Below, one piece after another: positions 31,354 through 43,333 of a DNA stretch of 64,000 bases. The position numbers and the translations under genes were made by a program. The notes under the pieces were generated by a model. It saw only the letters and a program-made list of their open reading frames with translations. It did not search any database and was not told where the DNA came from. Each line of letters begins with the position of its first letter. Position 1 is the stretch's first letter. Source of the DNA: Cycas panzhihuaensis (Eukaryota; Cycadophyta); contig CM041465.1 of assembly GCA_023213395.1 (NCBI GenBank), positions 65,045,741 through 65,109,740 on the forward strand, given 5' to 3'.

Positions 31354-34300
31354 AAAAATCAAATCTGAAGTGGCTAGTCTCGAATATGCATGTCCCCTTA
31401 ACTTAGGAAGGGACAAAATTCTTTGGGATAGGTTGTTAGATGCCCATAAAGATTATAGGGACCCTTAGCAAATTGTAGGGGATTTTAATATGGCTCTAAC
31501 TCCTAAGGAGAAATAAGGTGGTCAGGGGGGATAGATAAAGAGTATGTCAGATTTGGGAGAATCTATGCAGAGCGAAGGTGTGATGGATGTTTATCTCAAG
31601 GGACCAAAGTTTACTTGGTCCAATATAAGGTTGGGAGTCCGTCATATACAAGTCAGACTTGATAAAGTTCTAATGAATTATGCCTAGGTTAGTCTGTTTA
31701 GTGATATTTCTCTTAAATCCCTTCCTAAGAAGGCCTTGGACCATTTCCCCTTGGTGCTAGGTCTATGGATAAGAAGAAACATATGGGAGCTCCCTTCAAG
31801 TTTGAGCTCATGTACATAAAAGAATGAGCATTCAAAGAACTTATGAAGGATTGGTGGAAGATCCTAGTAGAGGGATATACTATGTTTAAGGTCTCTAAAA
31901 AGTTGAATTAGGTGAAACGTCAAGTAAAGGATTAGAATAAGAGGACCCACAAAAATATTTTTGAAATTAAGAACCAAATCTTAGGGGATCTTAGGGATTT
32001 GGAGATGAAATTTTAGGGGGAAGGAAGATCCCAAACCCAGGATCAAAGTGAAAGAAATCTCCTTGAAGATCTAGAGAAGACTGTATTAAAGGAGAAAATC
32101 CATTAGAAGCAAAAATTGAGGGCCTTATGGCTAACCGAGAGGGATAGAAACACAAAGTTTTTTCATATGACTACTATGAAACATAGAGTTTATAACCATA
32201 TCAAGGGTCTAGTTAACAAGGATGGTGAGGAAATCTTAGAGGAAGGAGAAATAAAGGAAGTGATGGTGGATTATTTTAGGGACTTATTTAGTGAACCAAG
32301 GTGCCCTGATGTTAGGTCCAAGAGAGAGCTTTTGGATTTTATCCCTAAGATTATTGGGGAAGAGATGAATAGGGTTCTCATAGCACCTTTTTCATTTGAA
32401 GAGGTAAAACAAGCTGTGTATGGTATGAAGAGGGAGAAAGGTGTAAGTCCTAATGGATTCTTCCCATGTTTTTTCCAAGAATATTAAGACATTATAAAGG
32501 AAGATCTTTTAGAGGTGATTATTGAGTTTTACAAGAATAGAAAGATTCATGGAGAATATCAATCTATATTCTTGGTTGTTATTTTGAAGAAGGGTGATGT
32601 AAAAAGGATGGAAGACTTTAGACTTATTAGTTTGTGTAATGTGAAGTATAAAATTTTGACTAAGATTTTAGCCAACAAGCTCAAGAAGATCCTTCCCCTA
32701 CTTATATCCCCTAGTCAGGATGGTTTTATCAAAGGCAGATAGATTTTAGATGGTATAATTATTATTCATGGAACTATCCACTCTATTCACTAGAGGAAGG
32801 AGCCTAGAATAATAGTTAAGATAAATTTCTCTAAGGCTTACTATAGGGTCTCTTGGGATTACCTAATGGATTGTATCTATATATTCAACTTTGGAGATCG
32901 ATGGGGGAATTAGATAAATAATTGTATTACAAAACCAAGGTTTTTAGTTATTATAAATGGTTCATCATCATCTTTCTTCCCAGGTTTTAGAGGACTATGA
33001 TAGGGGGATCCTCTATCCCCATATTTATTCATAATAATGGCCAAATTAATGGGGAGGAACATGGAGGAGCCCAAAAGGATAGATAAGATTATAAGTTTAA
33101 ATCCTACTTTAGGAGTAAATAATGTTGTTCACTATCACTTTATGGATGATAATATCCTATTAGGGAGGGTGGCTATCATAGAAGCTATAACTATAAAGGA
33201 GGAGCTTGATAGGTTTGAGGTTGTGATGAACCAGAAGATTAATTTAAATAAGAGTAGCATTTTTTTCCTAAAAAAAAAAGAGAAAACCTAAAGGGCTATA
33301 AGTAGAATCCTTGAAATGCCTATTCAGAAGCTTCCCACTCTCTACCTTAGTATGTATCTCTTTGTTGGAAAAATAGAGAAGGAGTTGTGGAACCCTATTA
33401 TTAATCAGATGAAAAGAAAATTAGTGGGCTAGAAGGGGGATATACTAAGTTAGGAAAGGAAACTTCAATTATTGATGGCCTTTCTCTAAAATATTTCAAT
33501 CTACATGATGTCACTTTTCAAAACCCAATGAAAATTATAGATATTCTAGAATCCATTCAAAATAGGTTCCTTTAGTCTAGGGTAGTAGAGTAGGATAGAG
33601 TTCATCTAGTGGACTGGGAGAAAGTTTGCATTCCAAAATGGTAGGGGGGCTTAATGTCAAAGATATGGCATGCTTTAATAGGGCGCTTATGGCAAAGCTT
33701 GGCTGGAGGCTGTCCAAGGGGGACATGGGTTTGTCATATAAAATTGTTACCCAAAAATACTTTAAGGACAAGCAATTTTTTAGAGATGACATTCAAGTTA
33801 AGTTTGGATCTGTGATCTAGAGAAGTCTTACTTATGCAAGAAAGATGTTTGTGATGGGTGTTCAGTGGAAGCTTGGTGATAGTGCTTTGATAAATCTTTG
33901 GGAGGATGTTTGGTGTGGGCATCCTCAAATGAACAAAACATTGGATCTTGGACCTATGCAAGATATATGTAAGAGGTTGTATGGCAAAAAGGTTAAGGAT
34001 TACTGGGAGGTTATTGAGGGGACAAAAAGATGGAGAAAGTTTGAACATATCCCCTCTGATTATATCAGAGAGGCCCAAATCAAAGCCCTTTAACAAGAGA
34101 TTGAAAGAAACTATATCCTTAGGGATTACTCAGTGAAATCTGGGTATTTATTCCCAATTTCAAAAAGGGTTAGAAAAAAAAATACTGAGTTAGAAGGGGG
34201 TTTAGAAAATGGGTTTGATCCCTAAGATTGTGAATTTCTAGTGGTTATGCCTTAAGAATAAAATCCTAACTATAGATAATTTAAGGAAAAGGGGATACAT

Positions 34301-35182
34301 ATTAGTCAACATATGCATTCTTTGTTGAAAAGAGGAGGAATCTCTTGATCATATTTTACTATATTACTCCTACTCTAGGGTAGTGTGGAAGTTGTTATGG
34401 GAATCCTTTGGAGTTGCTTAGGTTTTCCCAGGACCCGTGAAGGATATGATCCCTTCCTGGTTAAATCCCTTTAGATGTAAATCTTTGGGATTCTGTTGGC
34501 TCATTACACCACCTATAATGATGTGCATCCTTTAGAAAGAAAGGAATAGAAGGATCTTCCAAGAGAAACAAATGGATAAAAATAAGCTTTTTGGGTTGAT
34601 CTTTGTAGATATAAGAGAGTCTTTGAAGGAGAAGGAAGAAAATATTATTTTCTCAGAGGAAATGAACATTTTAAAGAAGTGGGATATTAGGAACCCCAAC
34701 ATTATTAGGAGATCAAAAAGATAATGTAATTGGTACCCACCCCTAGGGAACTGGGTTAAAATAAATTTTGATGGGATGAATAAAGAAAACCTAGGCGAAG
34801 CTGGGAGGGAGGGGTTTGTAGGTATGTTAATGGCAAGGTGATCTAGGATTTTATAGATTATTATGGGATTCAAACCAACCATCGAGTTAAGATGGAAGTA
34901 ATGTATAAGGCGACAGACATGATCTCTTTGAAAGGGCTTAACAAAGTGATTCTAGAAGGGGACTCACTAAACATGATTAAATTAATCATAGAGGAAGTAG
35001 AACCTAATTAGAAGACTAGTGCAATTATAAATGATGTGATGGAGATTATCCAAAGGAGAGAAAATGTCCATGTAGTCCATACCTATAGGGAAGGGAATTG
35101 AGTAGTTGACAAACTAGCAAACTAGGGGGTTTTGTTTGAAAGAAATGAGGCTAGGAGGGAGTTGATCCCTGAAGAGATCTTG
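31354..35182 (+). pseudogene. LINE E ORF2: endonuclease end, RT, zinc-binding and RNase H
   Basis: Domain order is as in plant L1-type ORF2. The endonuclease end reads QIVGDFNMALTPKEK near 31464 and GPKFTWSNIR near 31600, with VRLDKVLMN after it. The RT begins with a WLTERDRNTKFFH block (32129) and continues through PNGFFPCFFQEY, ILKKGDVKRMEDFRLISLCN (near 32582) and SQDGFIKGR followed by TAG in place of Gln (32742). The catalytic motif FMDD is at 33139-33150. FSKAYYRVSW near 32830 has Tyr instead of the conserved Asp. A zf-RVT-like region (33900-34400) and an RNase H-like end (KINFDG near 34763, LEGDSLNMIKL near 34956) close the ORF. The frame is interrupted by stops and is split from its 3' UTR by D at 35183. 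Confidence 0.88.
35178..35182. repeat. D target-site duplication, left
   Basis: TCTTG is repeated perfectly at 42208-42212. LINE sequence lies on both outer sides. Confidence 0.9.
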
Positions 35183-36372
35183 TGATCCATTTTTGGATCT
35201 TTAATTTCATAATACTCTTTAAAATACCTTGTCATACTTATTTTTCATGTTTATAACCTTTATTTAGTAGAAAAATGCCATTGAGATGCTTAAAAATGTA
35301 AAACATGTGCAACCAAGTGGACTAGAAGTGCAACTAAGTGGTCTTCAAGTGCAACTAAGTGGTCTATAAGTGTAACTAAGTAGACTACAAGTGCAACCAA
35401 GTAGACTATAAGTGAAACCAAGTGGTCTATAAGTGCAACCAAGTAGACTACAAGTGTAACCTAAAGTGCAACCAATGTGCAACTAGTACAACTTGTAGTG
35501 TAACCAGTTTACAACCAATGCATCCTAAAGTGTAACCAATGCAGAAAACAGAAAAATAGAAAACGGGAAAAATGGAAAACAAAAAAAGGCTGCGATTTTG
35601 ATGGGGAAAAAGGAGTCTATTTCACACAAAATTTTAGGAGGATATTTTTATATGTATCCCCTACACAATAGAAGGAAGAAAACCCTTGAATAAATGGATT
35701 TAAGTTAGTTTTTTAACCATTAAAGAGTTCATTAAAAAACTAAAATGAGAAAACTATTTAGAAAGAAAATATGCATAATAGGGTTTTAAAACGACGAAAT
35801 TTCTTCAAGGAAGGGGAAGACAGATGGCCAGCAATGGAAAACATAGTAAGAGGAGAAAAACTCATGGGAAGATAATGCTAAAAAGCTTTCCAAAGAAGAA
35901 GAATGACTCTAAGATTAAAGACTATGTAGGAGAAAAAGAAGTGCAAGAAGAAACAAATGAAAGGAGCAAGGGAAAAAATGCTAAGATCTATTCATGGGGA
36001 CATTGAAGGAGCCTAAGAAGTCTTAGTTACAGCCAAAGGAAGAAGAAAAAATAGTCGTAGTAGTCTAAGAGATATGCAAGTAGAAATCTTCTCCAAGAAA
36101 AAGGTTTTTGGTTGAACGGTAATCAAAACTTCTCATATAGTTCATTGGTAAGGATTCTAAAGAGCGTGTAGTAGTCCAAAATGTGCCCAATACTTATTTC
36201 TTCTCTCCTAACTTGTTGTAGCAATCCTATGCATGCTCAATAGAGCACAAACATAAGGAATTTTATAAGGAAAATTTTAAATATTTTTAAATTAATGTAA
36301 TATTATTATAAATTTATTTTGAATTTATTTTGATTGGACTAAGTCTTTACTTTTCCATTCAAATTTATATCA
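35183..36372 (+). repeat. D 5' LTR
   Basis: This 1190-bp copy is homologous to 41016-42207. It contains the 21-bp minisatellite (35307-35453). It ends TATATCA, six bases before the primer site. The final AT-rich 130 bp resemble an R/U5 region. An ATGGCCAGCAATGG frame (35824-36003) is non-coding LTR. Confidence 0.92.
35307..35453 (+). repeat. 21-bp minisatellite in D 5' LTR
   Basis: Seven consecutive 21-bp units of the form GTGCAACCAAGTGGTCTACAA are present, followed by degenerate GTGCAACCAATGTGC-type shorter units to about 35545. Confidence 0.93.
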
Positions 36373-36378
36373 AATATT

Positions 36379-36390
36379 TGGTATTAGAGC
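36379..36390 (+). other. D primer-binding site
   Basis: TGGTATTAGAGC matches the tRNA-iMet site at 11 of 12 positions. Confidence 0.92.
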
Positions 36391-36481
36391 TAGTTTTCTT
36401 GAAACCCTTATGAATTTAGGGATTTTTGAATAAAAAAGAAGCAGATAGAACCCTCTTTACTTTAGTTATGAAAAATAATTT

Positions 36482-37660
36482 ATGAAAACTAGGTTTCTGT
36501 ATTTGTTGACTGGCAAACCTTTAACTAAATTGCTTGAAAGAGAGTGTAGACAGCAAAGGAAGATGGCTAAGCTAGAGCAAAAGATAGAAGAAAGGTTTGT
36601 GAAGATGGAGCAAAACCTTGATAGACTAACCCAGCTTGTGGCACAACTAGTCTCTCATCAAGTAGCAACTTCTTCAATAGCCAAAGGCATAAAGAAGGAA
36701 GAAGATGAACTAGTAAAAGAGGAAACAAATGAAGAACCAATAGAAGACCAACAAGAAGAGGAAGAAAATGACAATCCATCAGTAATAACACATCCATTCA
36801 AGGTAGGGGAAAAACTTGAATTACCCATCTATGATGGAACTTTAGATGCCAAAAAGTTGGATGGTTGGTTGGACTAACTAGAAATATATTTTTCCATTTA
36901 TAGGTATAAAGGCCTATAGAAAATTATTTTTACGAGGTTAAAATTGTCTAAGCATGCATTAGTTTGGTGGAATGTATATCTTAAATCCCATAATGTAAAT
37001 GAAATTACCTAGCAGTAATTTTAAATCCTCATAAAGAAGTAATTCTATCATATTGGGCATGAAGAGTAGCAGAGGATTAAATGGAAATATTACCGATAGG
37101 AAAAAGGCCAAAATGTCTAAGACTATACAATAGAATTTCAAAAGCAAACTATTGTGTTGGGCATCTCTTTACTAGGTAAATACATCATGCTGAAGTATAT
37201 TAGAAGATTGCACTAGCATATTCAATAAGAACTTCAACTATTTGAAGTAAAATCACACGATGAGGCTAGCAAGAAGGTAATTGCCATAGAAAAGATGAAC
37301 AAGAAGATTTTTATTGAGAGGAAAATGTTTGCACCTCAAGATGGTAACAATAAACCTGCCCAAGGAAAGAAGTTTCTAAATAAACTTAGACAACAACTGA
37401 TTGATGGTTTTGGCAAGAAGAAACAAGCTAATACCACCTAAATCAAAGTCACTTGTACATATTGTAAGCGAATAGGTCATAGCATAGAAGATTGTTGGTT
37501 CTTACACCCAGAGAAACAACCCAAAAACAAGGGAAATGGTAAAGCTAAAATTAAAGGTAAAGCTTTACTTAACTCTGTAGGTGATGAAGATGTTTGTGGC
37601 ATTGAAGGGGCCAATGAGAAACTAATACCCATGGATAATATGGAGCCTAAAAGCAACCAT
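36482..37660 (+). pseudogene. D gag with CCHC zinc knuckle
   Basis: The frame opens at 36482 and the region beginning MAKLEQKIEERFVKMEQNLD (36564) looks like a coiled coil. A Glu-rich stretch (residues about 75-105) leads to the Gag core (LELPIYDGTLDAKKLDGWLD near 36815-36875, then a TAA/TAG-interrupted FTRLKLSKHALVWW). The CCHC knuckle at 37454-37495 is intact (C-x2-C-x4-H-x4-C, CTYCKRIGHSIEDC). Gag forms the particle and packages RNA. Several stops fall between 36877 and 37440. Confidence 0.85.
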
Positions 37661-38040
37661 CAATAAGTTGATCTAAAGATTAGAGAGGAGCTCTTCATGG
37701 TAAGAATCCAAGTGAAGTAAAGTATGGTTGATGCCATCTTTGATGGAGGAATCTAAAAGAATTTAATCTCAGAAGCATTGGTAAAGAAGTTAGGATTAAA
37801 AATGCATGCACATCCAAAACCATATCCTCTTAGATGGCTACAAAAAGATTCAAAGTTACTGGTTACTCACCAATGTAAGTTTAAATTTACAATTTCTAAA
37901 AAGTTCATTGATAAAGTTGAATGTGAGGTAGTTCTTTTGGATGTTTGTCAAGTTATGTTTGATAGCCCATATCTCTATGATAGAGATGGAGTTCATCATA
38001 AGAGGCTGAGGAAGATTTGACTCATCAAGGACAGGAAATT
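37661..38040 (+). pseudogene. D aspartic protease
   Basis: MVDAIFDGGI near 37725-37755 is the active-site region, with DGG in place of DSG/DTG, followed by NLISEALVKKLGL. The open frame 37778-38017 continues with PYPLRWL and CEVVLLDVCQVMFDSPYLYDRD, the typical chromovirus end (C-D-V-x-P-M-x-x-x-x-x-L-L-G-R-P-W-x-x-D). It is decayed. Confidence 0.8.
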
Positions 38041-38339
38041 ATATAAGATCAATACATCAAAGCTGCAAAAGAAGATCTCTCTCATATCTTCCCAACAAGC
38101 AAAAAGATTGATTAATGCTTGTAAGAAGTTTATGCTACTAATGATAAAGCAAAAGGTGGAAGAAAAAGAGTAAGCATAGTCCTCAATGTAGGTTCTAGAT
38201 AGGAAATAAGTCTAACAGATTGAAGGCCTAAGGAATAGGTACAATGATGTATTTTAGGAGCCAAAAGGGCTATCCCTAAGAGGGCAATTAAACATGAAAT
38301 CTAGTTGGTTGCTGATTCACCTTTGCCAAATCTCAGTCT

Positions 38340-38960
38340 CTACTAAAACTCAATTTTGGAGAATGAAGAGATTAAGAGGTAGATTCAAGAACACTTGGAA
38401 CAAGAAGTGATTAAGACAAGTTGTTCCCCATGTGGTTCACCTATTATTTTGGTGTCAAAGAAAGATGGAGGATGGAGAATGTGCATTAACTACCGATCTT
38501 TGAACAAGATTATTATAAAGAATTGACATCCCTTACCATGGATAGATGACTTGTTGGACCAGCTATAGTCCGTAAGATATTTCAGCAAGTTGGACCTAGA
38601 ATTAGGCTACCATTAGGTTCGAATCTAGGAGGAAGATACTTGGAAGACAACCTTCAAATCAAAGCAAGGGTTGTTCAAATGGTTGGTAATGCCTTTTGGT
38701 CTATGCAACGTACCTTCCACCTTCATGAGGTTGATGAATGAGGTATTAAGACCCTTCATTAATGACTTTGTAATTGTTTATCTAGATGATATTCTAATTT
38801 TCAGTCATACTTGGGAGGAACACCTCCAACATATCGAGCAAGTGCTCAAAGTTCTCCAAGAGAAGCAATTAAAACTTAATCTGAAGTAATACAAGCTTGA
38901 AAAGCAATCTCTCATCTTCTTAGGTTTTGTAGTTGGAGGAGGAGAATTGAATATTGACCT
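38340..38960 (+). pseudogene. D reverse transcriptase
   Basis: Readable blocks are [20 protein letters not shown] near 38406, [13 protein letters not shown] near 38473, a YFSKLDLELGYH block near 38578 followed by TAG in place of Gln, and the open piece 38671-38886. The catalytic YLDD is intact at 38779-38790. Thumb residues continue to EKQSLIFLGFVVGG near 38900. Most stops fall on conserved Gln codons. Confidence 0.9.
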
Positions 38961-39099
38961 AGCAAAAATTAGAGTCATTCTCAATTGGCCCATACCCAAG
39001 ATAACCATAGAGGTAAAAAGATTCATTAGTGCATGTCAATATTTAAGAAAAATTATTTTCAAATTCTCTTAAATTGTAGCATGTCTTTATGCATTCACA

Positions 39100-39580
39100 A
39101 AAGGACATGCAAAGTTTTATTTGGAGAATGAATAAGAGAAAGCTTTCAAGCTTTTGAAGTAGAAAATTTATGAGGCACCAGTGTTAGCCTTACCCTCACT
39201 GTAGAAACCATTTAAATTGGAGACTAATGCTTCAGGCTATGCCATAGGAGAAGTGTTGAAGCAAGAGGGAAAACTAATAGCATACCATTTAGAGACATTT
39301 AATGGAGTTGGCATCAACTACCAAACTTATGATAAGGAGCTCTATGCATTACACCAAGTAGTTAAGCATTGGAGATTGTATTTGTTGGGAAAAGATGTGG
39401 TCATCCATACTGACCACAAGCCGTTACAATTCTTACAGACTCAGTCCAAATTGTAGCAGGCTAGGCATATGAAGTGGATGTCCTATTTATAGCAGTTTCA
39501 CATCATGGTCAAGTATAAGAAAGGTGTGATAAACAAAATTGTAGACTTGCTATCCAGACCTCCTCAATAATAAGATATTT
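39100..39580 (+). pseudogene. D RNase H
   Basis: The open frame 39217-39453 reads METNASGYAIGEVLKQEGKL, where family members have TDAS; the catalytic Asp is Asn. QTYDKELYALHQVVKHWRLYLLG and IHTDHKPLQFL follow, with a KQARHMKWM-like end interrupted by TAG. The VDLLSRPPQ-like linker is at about 39540. Confidence 0.9.
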
Positions 39581-39739
39581 CTAGTTTATTGGTAGCCATG
39601 TAATTTCATCCTTTCTACCATGATGAATATGTTAATTTATACTTGGAAGATGAGGCATTTAAGCTTATCTTTGAGTAACTACAATAGGGAAAAGTGGTTA
39701 TTGATTTTTAGTTGAAAGATGGCCTTCTCTTCAAGCAAG

Positions 39740-40880
39740 ACAAGCTTTACATTCTAAAGCATGCATACTGAATGAAGTGGGTAAGAGAAGCTCACACCTC
39801 TCAAGTTGTAGGACACTTTAGAGTGAGAAAGACATTGTTAAACTTGCAATGATATATGTATTGGCCAAATATATAGCAGGATGTGCCTATAGTAGTACGA
39901 GGATGTACATTATGTAGCACATCAAAGCTAACCAATAGGAAGTTTGGATTGTACACTCCACTTCATGTTCCATCATGACCATGGGAGAGTATTTCCATGG
40001 ATTTCCTTAGAGGACTACCATGGACCAAAATGCTATGAATTATTTGTCTGTAGTTGTTTATCGATTTAGTAAAATGGTGGTGTTGATTCCCTATAGGAAG
40101 ACACATATAAGAAAATACATAGCTAGATTTTTTTTCTAGCATGTTTGAAAGCATTTTGGTCTTCCCAACTCAATCATTTCTAATTAAGACAGCAGATTTT
40201 TTAATCATTTTTAGCAAACACTTTGGGGAATAATGGATACGAAGTTGAAGATGAGTATGACTTTTCATCCATAAACAAACAGCCAGACTGAAGTCATCAA
40301 TAGGACATTGGTATAGCTATTACGAGGATATAATGCTAAGTATCCTAAGACTTGGGATAAAAGTCTCCCATATTTGCAATTTGCCTTCAATAAAGCTATC
40401 TATAGCTCAACCCAGAAATCACCATTTGAGGTATGTTTGGGATTTCTGCCTGTAAGTCCTTTTGATTTAGAATGTTTTGCTCAATTTTCTATAGGAAATG
40501 GAAAGGAGGGTGAAGGAGATGAGAAGACACAAAGATTCTTGGAAAGAATTAAAAAAATCCATCAAAATGTGGAGGAGTAGCTTCAAAAATCTCAATGGAG
40601 ATACAAACAAAGGCATGATGTATATAGAACTAGCCACTCCTTTAAGGAGGGAGATAGAGTTTGGTTATACCTTAGTAAGAAATTATTACAAGATGAAGGT
40701 AAAAAGCTAAAGCCTATACATTATGGTCCTTTTATAGTTTTGAAGAAGATTAGAGAAAATATATTCCAGCTTGAACTTCTAGAATTCATGAAGATGTATT
40801 CTGTAGTGAATGTTGAGAATTTGAAGATATTTGAGCCATTCATGTTTGAAACAGACCAAGACTTGAAGAGGTACAATTGA
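39740..40880 (+). pseudogene. D integrase
   Basis: The zinc domain (REAHTSQVVGHFRVRKTLLNL near 39788, YMYWPN near 39857, CTLCSTSK near 39908) is followed by a core with PWESISMDFLRGLPWT near 39980 (first catalytic Asp present). The second Asp region (TADF, family TDRD) and a QTE block near 40282 are damaged. The open frame 40374-40577 (QFAFNKAIYSSTQKSPFEV) leads to the GDRVWLYLSKK, LKPIHYGPFIVLKK and MYSVVNVENLKIFEP C-terminal domain at 40650-40835. Frameshifts and stops are present. Confidence 0.88.
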
Positions 40881-41000
40881 GTCCTTTAGGATTGCAGAAA
40901 AAGGATAAGTACCCAGTAAGGCAAAATGGTACAATAAGGAGAAAGGGAAAGTAAAATTCCCTCATCTACAACTATAAAGTTCATGAGGCCATGAACTCCT

Positions 41001-41012
41001 AAAAAAGGGGAG
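41001..41012 (+). other. D polypurine tract
   Basis: AAAAAAGGGGAG ends three bases before the 3' LTR. Confidence 0.9.
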
Positions 41013-41015
41013 TTC

Positions 41016-42207
41016 TTATCTATTTTTAGATCTTTAATTTTATAATACTCTTTAAAATACCTTGTTATATGTACTTTTCATATTTATAACCTTCATTTAG
41101 TAGAAAAATACCATTGAGATGCTTTAAAATGTAAAATAGGTGCAACTAAGTGGACTAGAAGTGCAATTAAGTGGTCTACAAGTACAACTAAGTGGTCTAC
41201 AAGTGTAACCAAGTAGACTACAAGTGTAACTAAGTAGACTACAAGTGCAACCACATGGTCTACAACTGTAACCAAGTAGTCTACAAGTGCAACTTGAAGT
41301 ACAGCCAGTGTGAAACCAGTGCAACCTATAGTGCAACCAATGTGCAACCAGTGCGTCCTGAAGTGTAACTAGTGCAGAAAATAAAAAAAATGGAAAATGG
41401 GAAAAATAGAAAATAGAAAAATTAACATAATTTTGATGGGGAAAAAGGAGTTTGTTTCACATAAAATTTTAGTAAGACATTTTTATATGTGTCCTCTACA
41501 TAATAGAAGAAAGAAAACCTTTGAATAAATGGATTTAAGTTAGTTTTTCAACCATTCAAGAGTTCGTTGAAAAACTAAAATGAGAAAATCATTTAGAAAG
41601 AAAATATACACAATAGGGTCTTAAAATGGAAAAAATTCTTTAAAGAAGGGGAAGAAGGATACCCAGCAATGGAAAACGTAGCAAGAGGATCAAAACTCAT
41701 GGGAAGATAATGATAAAAAGCTTTCCAAAGAAGAAGAATGGCTCTAAGATTAAAGATTATATAGGAGAAAAAGAAGTGCAAGAAGAAACAAATGGAAGGA
41801 GCAAGGGAAAAAATGCCCAGATCTATTCATGGGGACATTGAAGGAGCCTAAGAAGGATTACTTGTAGCCAAAGAAAGAAGAAAAGCTAGTTGTAGCAGTC
41901 CAAGGGAGACGTAGGTAGAAATCTTCTCCAAGAAAAAGATTTTTGGTTGAACGGCAACCAAAACTTCTCATTTAGTTCATTGGTAATAATTCCAAAGAGC
42001 ATGTAGCAGTCTGAAATGTACCCAACACTTATTTTTTCTCTCCCAACTTGTTGTAGTAGTCCTATGCATGCTCAATGGAGCACAAACATAAGTAATTTTA
42101 TAAGGAAAATTTTAAATATTTTTAAATTAATGTAACATTATTATAAATTTATTCTGAATTTGTTTTGATTGGACTAAGTCTTTACTTTTCCATTCAAATT
42201 TAGATCA
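41016..42207 (+). repeat. D 3' LTR
   Basis: This 1192-bp partner of 35183-36372 starts TTATCTA and ends TAGATCA. The seven-copy 21-bp minisatellite is at 41140-41286. Antisense frames here (41093-41347) only reflect the repeat's period of exactly seven codons. Confidence 0.92.
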
Positions 42208-42496
42208 TCTTGAGTTTAGTTAGGGAAGATATAGAGCCCATTAGTTGTGGTAGATCCTCAGATCTAGACACTAGGCTTATTGTGGTATATTAGGTTAATA
42301 GATTCTTCAGAGCTAGCCACTAGGCTTGTCATGGTAGAGATGGGTAGTAGTTACTTTTAGGTTTCAATTTTGTTCTTTGGAGCTAGGCCATGGGCTTGTC
42401 ATGGTAGTTTCAAGCACTTGATTAGGTAAATTTTGTAAGAGGGTAGGGGCCCCTTTTAATCCCCTTATTAATTAAACCACATCAAAAAAAAAAAAA
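42208..42496 (+). other. LINE E 3' untranslated region and poly(A)
   Basis: The sequence begins with D's right target duplication (TCTTG, 42208-42212). Three diverged copies of a CTAGGCTTGTCATGGTAG-like unit (near 42270, 42327 and 42389) follow. The region ends in 13 or so A residues (42484-42496), then directly the LINE target duplication. Confidence 0.8.
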
Positions 42497-42508
42497 TAGA
42501 GGAGGGGT
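42497..42508. repeat. LINE E target-site duplication, right copy
   Basis: TAGAGGAGGGGT is identical to 16400-16411. Confidence 0.85.
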
Positions 42509-42584
42509 ATTTATAGCTTATTGGCCCCCTTATTATAATTTCCCTCCTCCTTATCCCAGTTTTTCTTTTTTTAAGGATTTTAAT

Positions 42585-42629
<45 letters not shown>

Positions 42630-43319
42630 GCCTCAAGAGCAATGATTTTTCAACTAAAGTTTGAATGACTTTTATAATAAAGAATAAGTATAATATAAAA
42701 TATTATGCAATTATGAAATATTAGCTTTAAAATTTAATATCTAAAATAAAATAGCTCCAAAATGTATAAAATATGGTTCAAAATAATAGCCTCTAAATTA
42801 TAATTCCAATAATTTAGATAAAATTAAATTATAATACCTATAATAAAAAGTTATATTTATTTTAAAGAGATTTACTCTAAGGGTTTTTAAGGACCATAAT
42901 AGTACCTTATTCTAAAATGTTAATAACATTCACTCAAACCTCCAATAAACCTAAAACCACTTCCAATAGAAATTAAATTTTTAAATTCATAGAATCAAAA
43001 AAATTTGAGGTCTATTAAATACATGTAGCTAAAGTGATAGTTATTTGAAGTCGAGGTAGTAGATTTTTTACCCCAAAAGTAGCAATGGATAGTAGGTCAA
43101 AATTAAATCCACTATAATTTTTGTAATTTCACCCTAAAATAAGTAACATAACAATCTAAAATTTATAGAATGGGTTTGTTTATCTTAAATTCATTATTAA
43201 TTTTTTGAAATTTATGTATTTCACTCAAAAAATTGTGCTTCCTTTATAAGGAAAACCTTAGTTATGTCTTTAAAACCTACATTAAAGTAGGAAAGAAAAA
43301 AAAATTACCAAATAACCTT
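42509..43319 (-). other. B internal region, right part
   Basis: AT-rich leader of element B, on the 3' side of its primer site in minus orientation. No protein is supported. It includes an (AT)n run at 42588-42625. Confidence 0.55.
42588..42625. repeat. (AT)n microsatellite
   Basis: About 19 perfect TA units are visible directly. Confidence 0.97.
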
Positions 43320-43331
43320 GCTTTGATACCC
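43320..43331 (-). other. B primer-binding site
   Basis: The minus strand reads GGGTATCAAAGC, 10 of 12 matching TGGTATCAGAGC. It is two bases inside the LTR, the same spacing as in K. Confidence 0.8.
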
Positions 43332-43333
43332 CT

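Larger units (their letters stand above)
35183..42207 (+). mobile_element. D: full-length chromovirus-type Ty3/gypsy element
   Basis: It is 7.0 kb with two LTRs of 1190 and 1192 bp (TGATC..GATCA termini), a perfect 5-bp target duplication, primer site, gag with CCHC knuckle, protease, RT, RNase H, integrase and polypurine tract in order on the + strand. The RT ([22 protein letters not shown]) and the integrase end (GKKLKPIHYGPF, MYSVVNVENLK) have the pattern of plant chromoviruses. No chromodomain is readable after 40875. The ORF is broken by stops and is not autonomous. Confidence 0.93.
16412..42496 (+). mobile_element. E: plant LINE (L1-like) with nested insertions
   Basis: A 5' untranslated region, ORF1 with a DUF4283-type domain and zinc knuckle, ORF2 with endonuclease, RT, zinc-binding and RNase H parts, a 3' untranslated region and poly(A) are found in order on the + strand. 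They are bracketed by a 12-bp target duplication. The element's own sequence is about 7 kb. It is interrupted by X (about 18560-20760), F (21369-31262) and D (35183-42207). The full length and long target duplication show it inserted intact by target-primed reverse transcription into B. Confidence 0.88.

Noticed and set aside
35307-35453. CRISPR-like array
   Set aside because: Units are directly tandem without unique spacers, inside a plant LTR.
41093-41347. Cys/Leu-rich repeat protein frames on the minus strand of D's 3' LTR
   Set aside because: They are a by-product of a 21-bp minisatellite whose period is a multiple of three.
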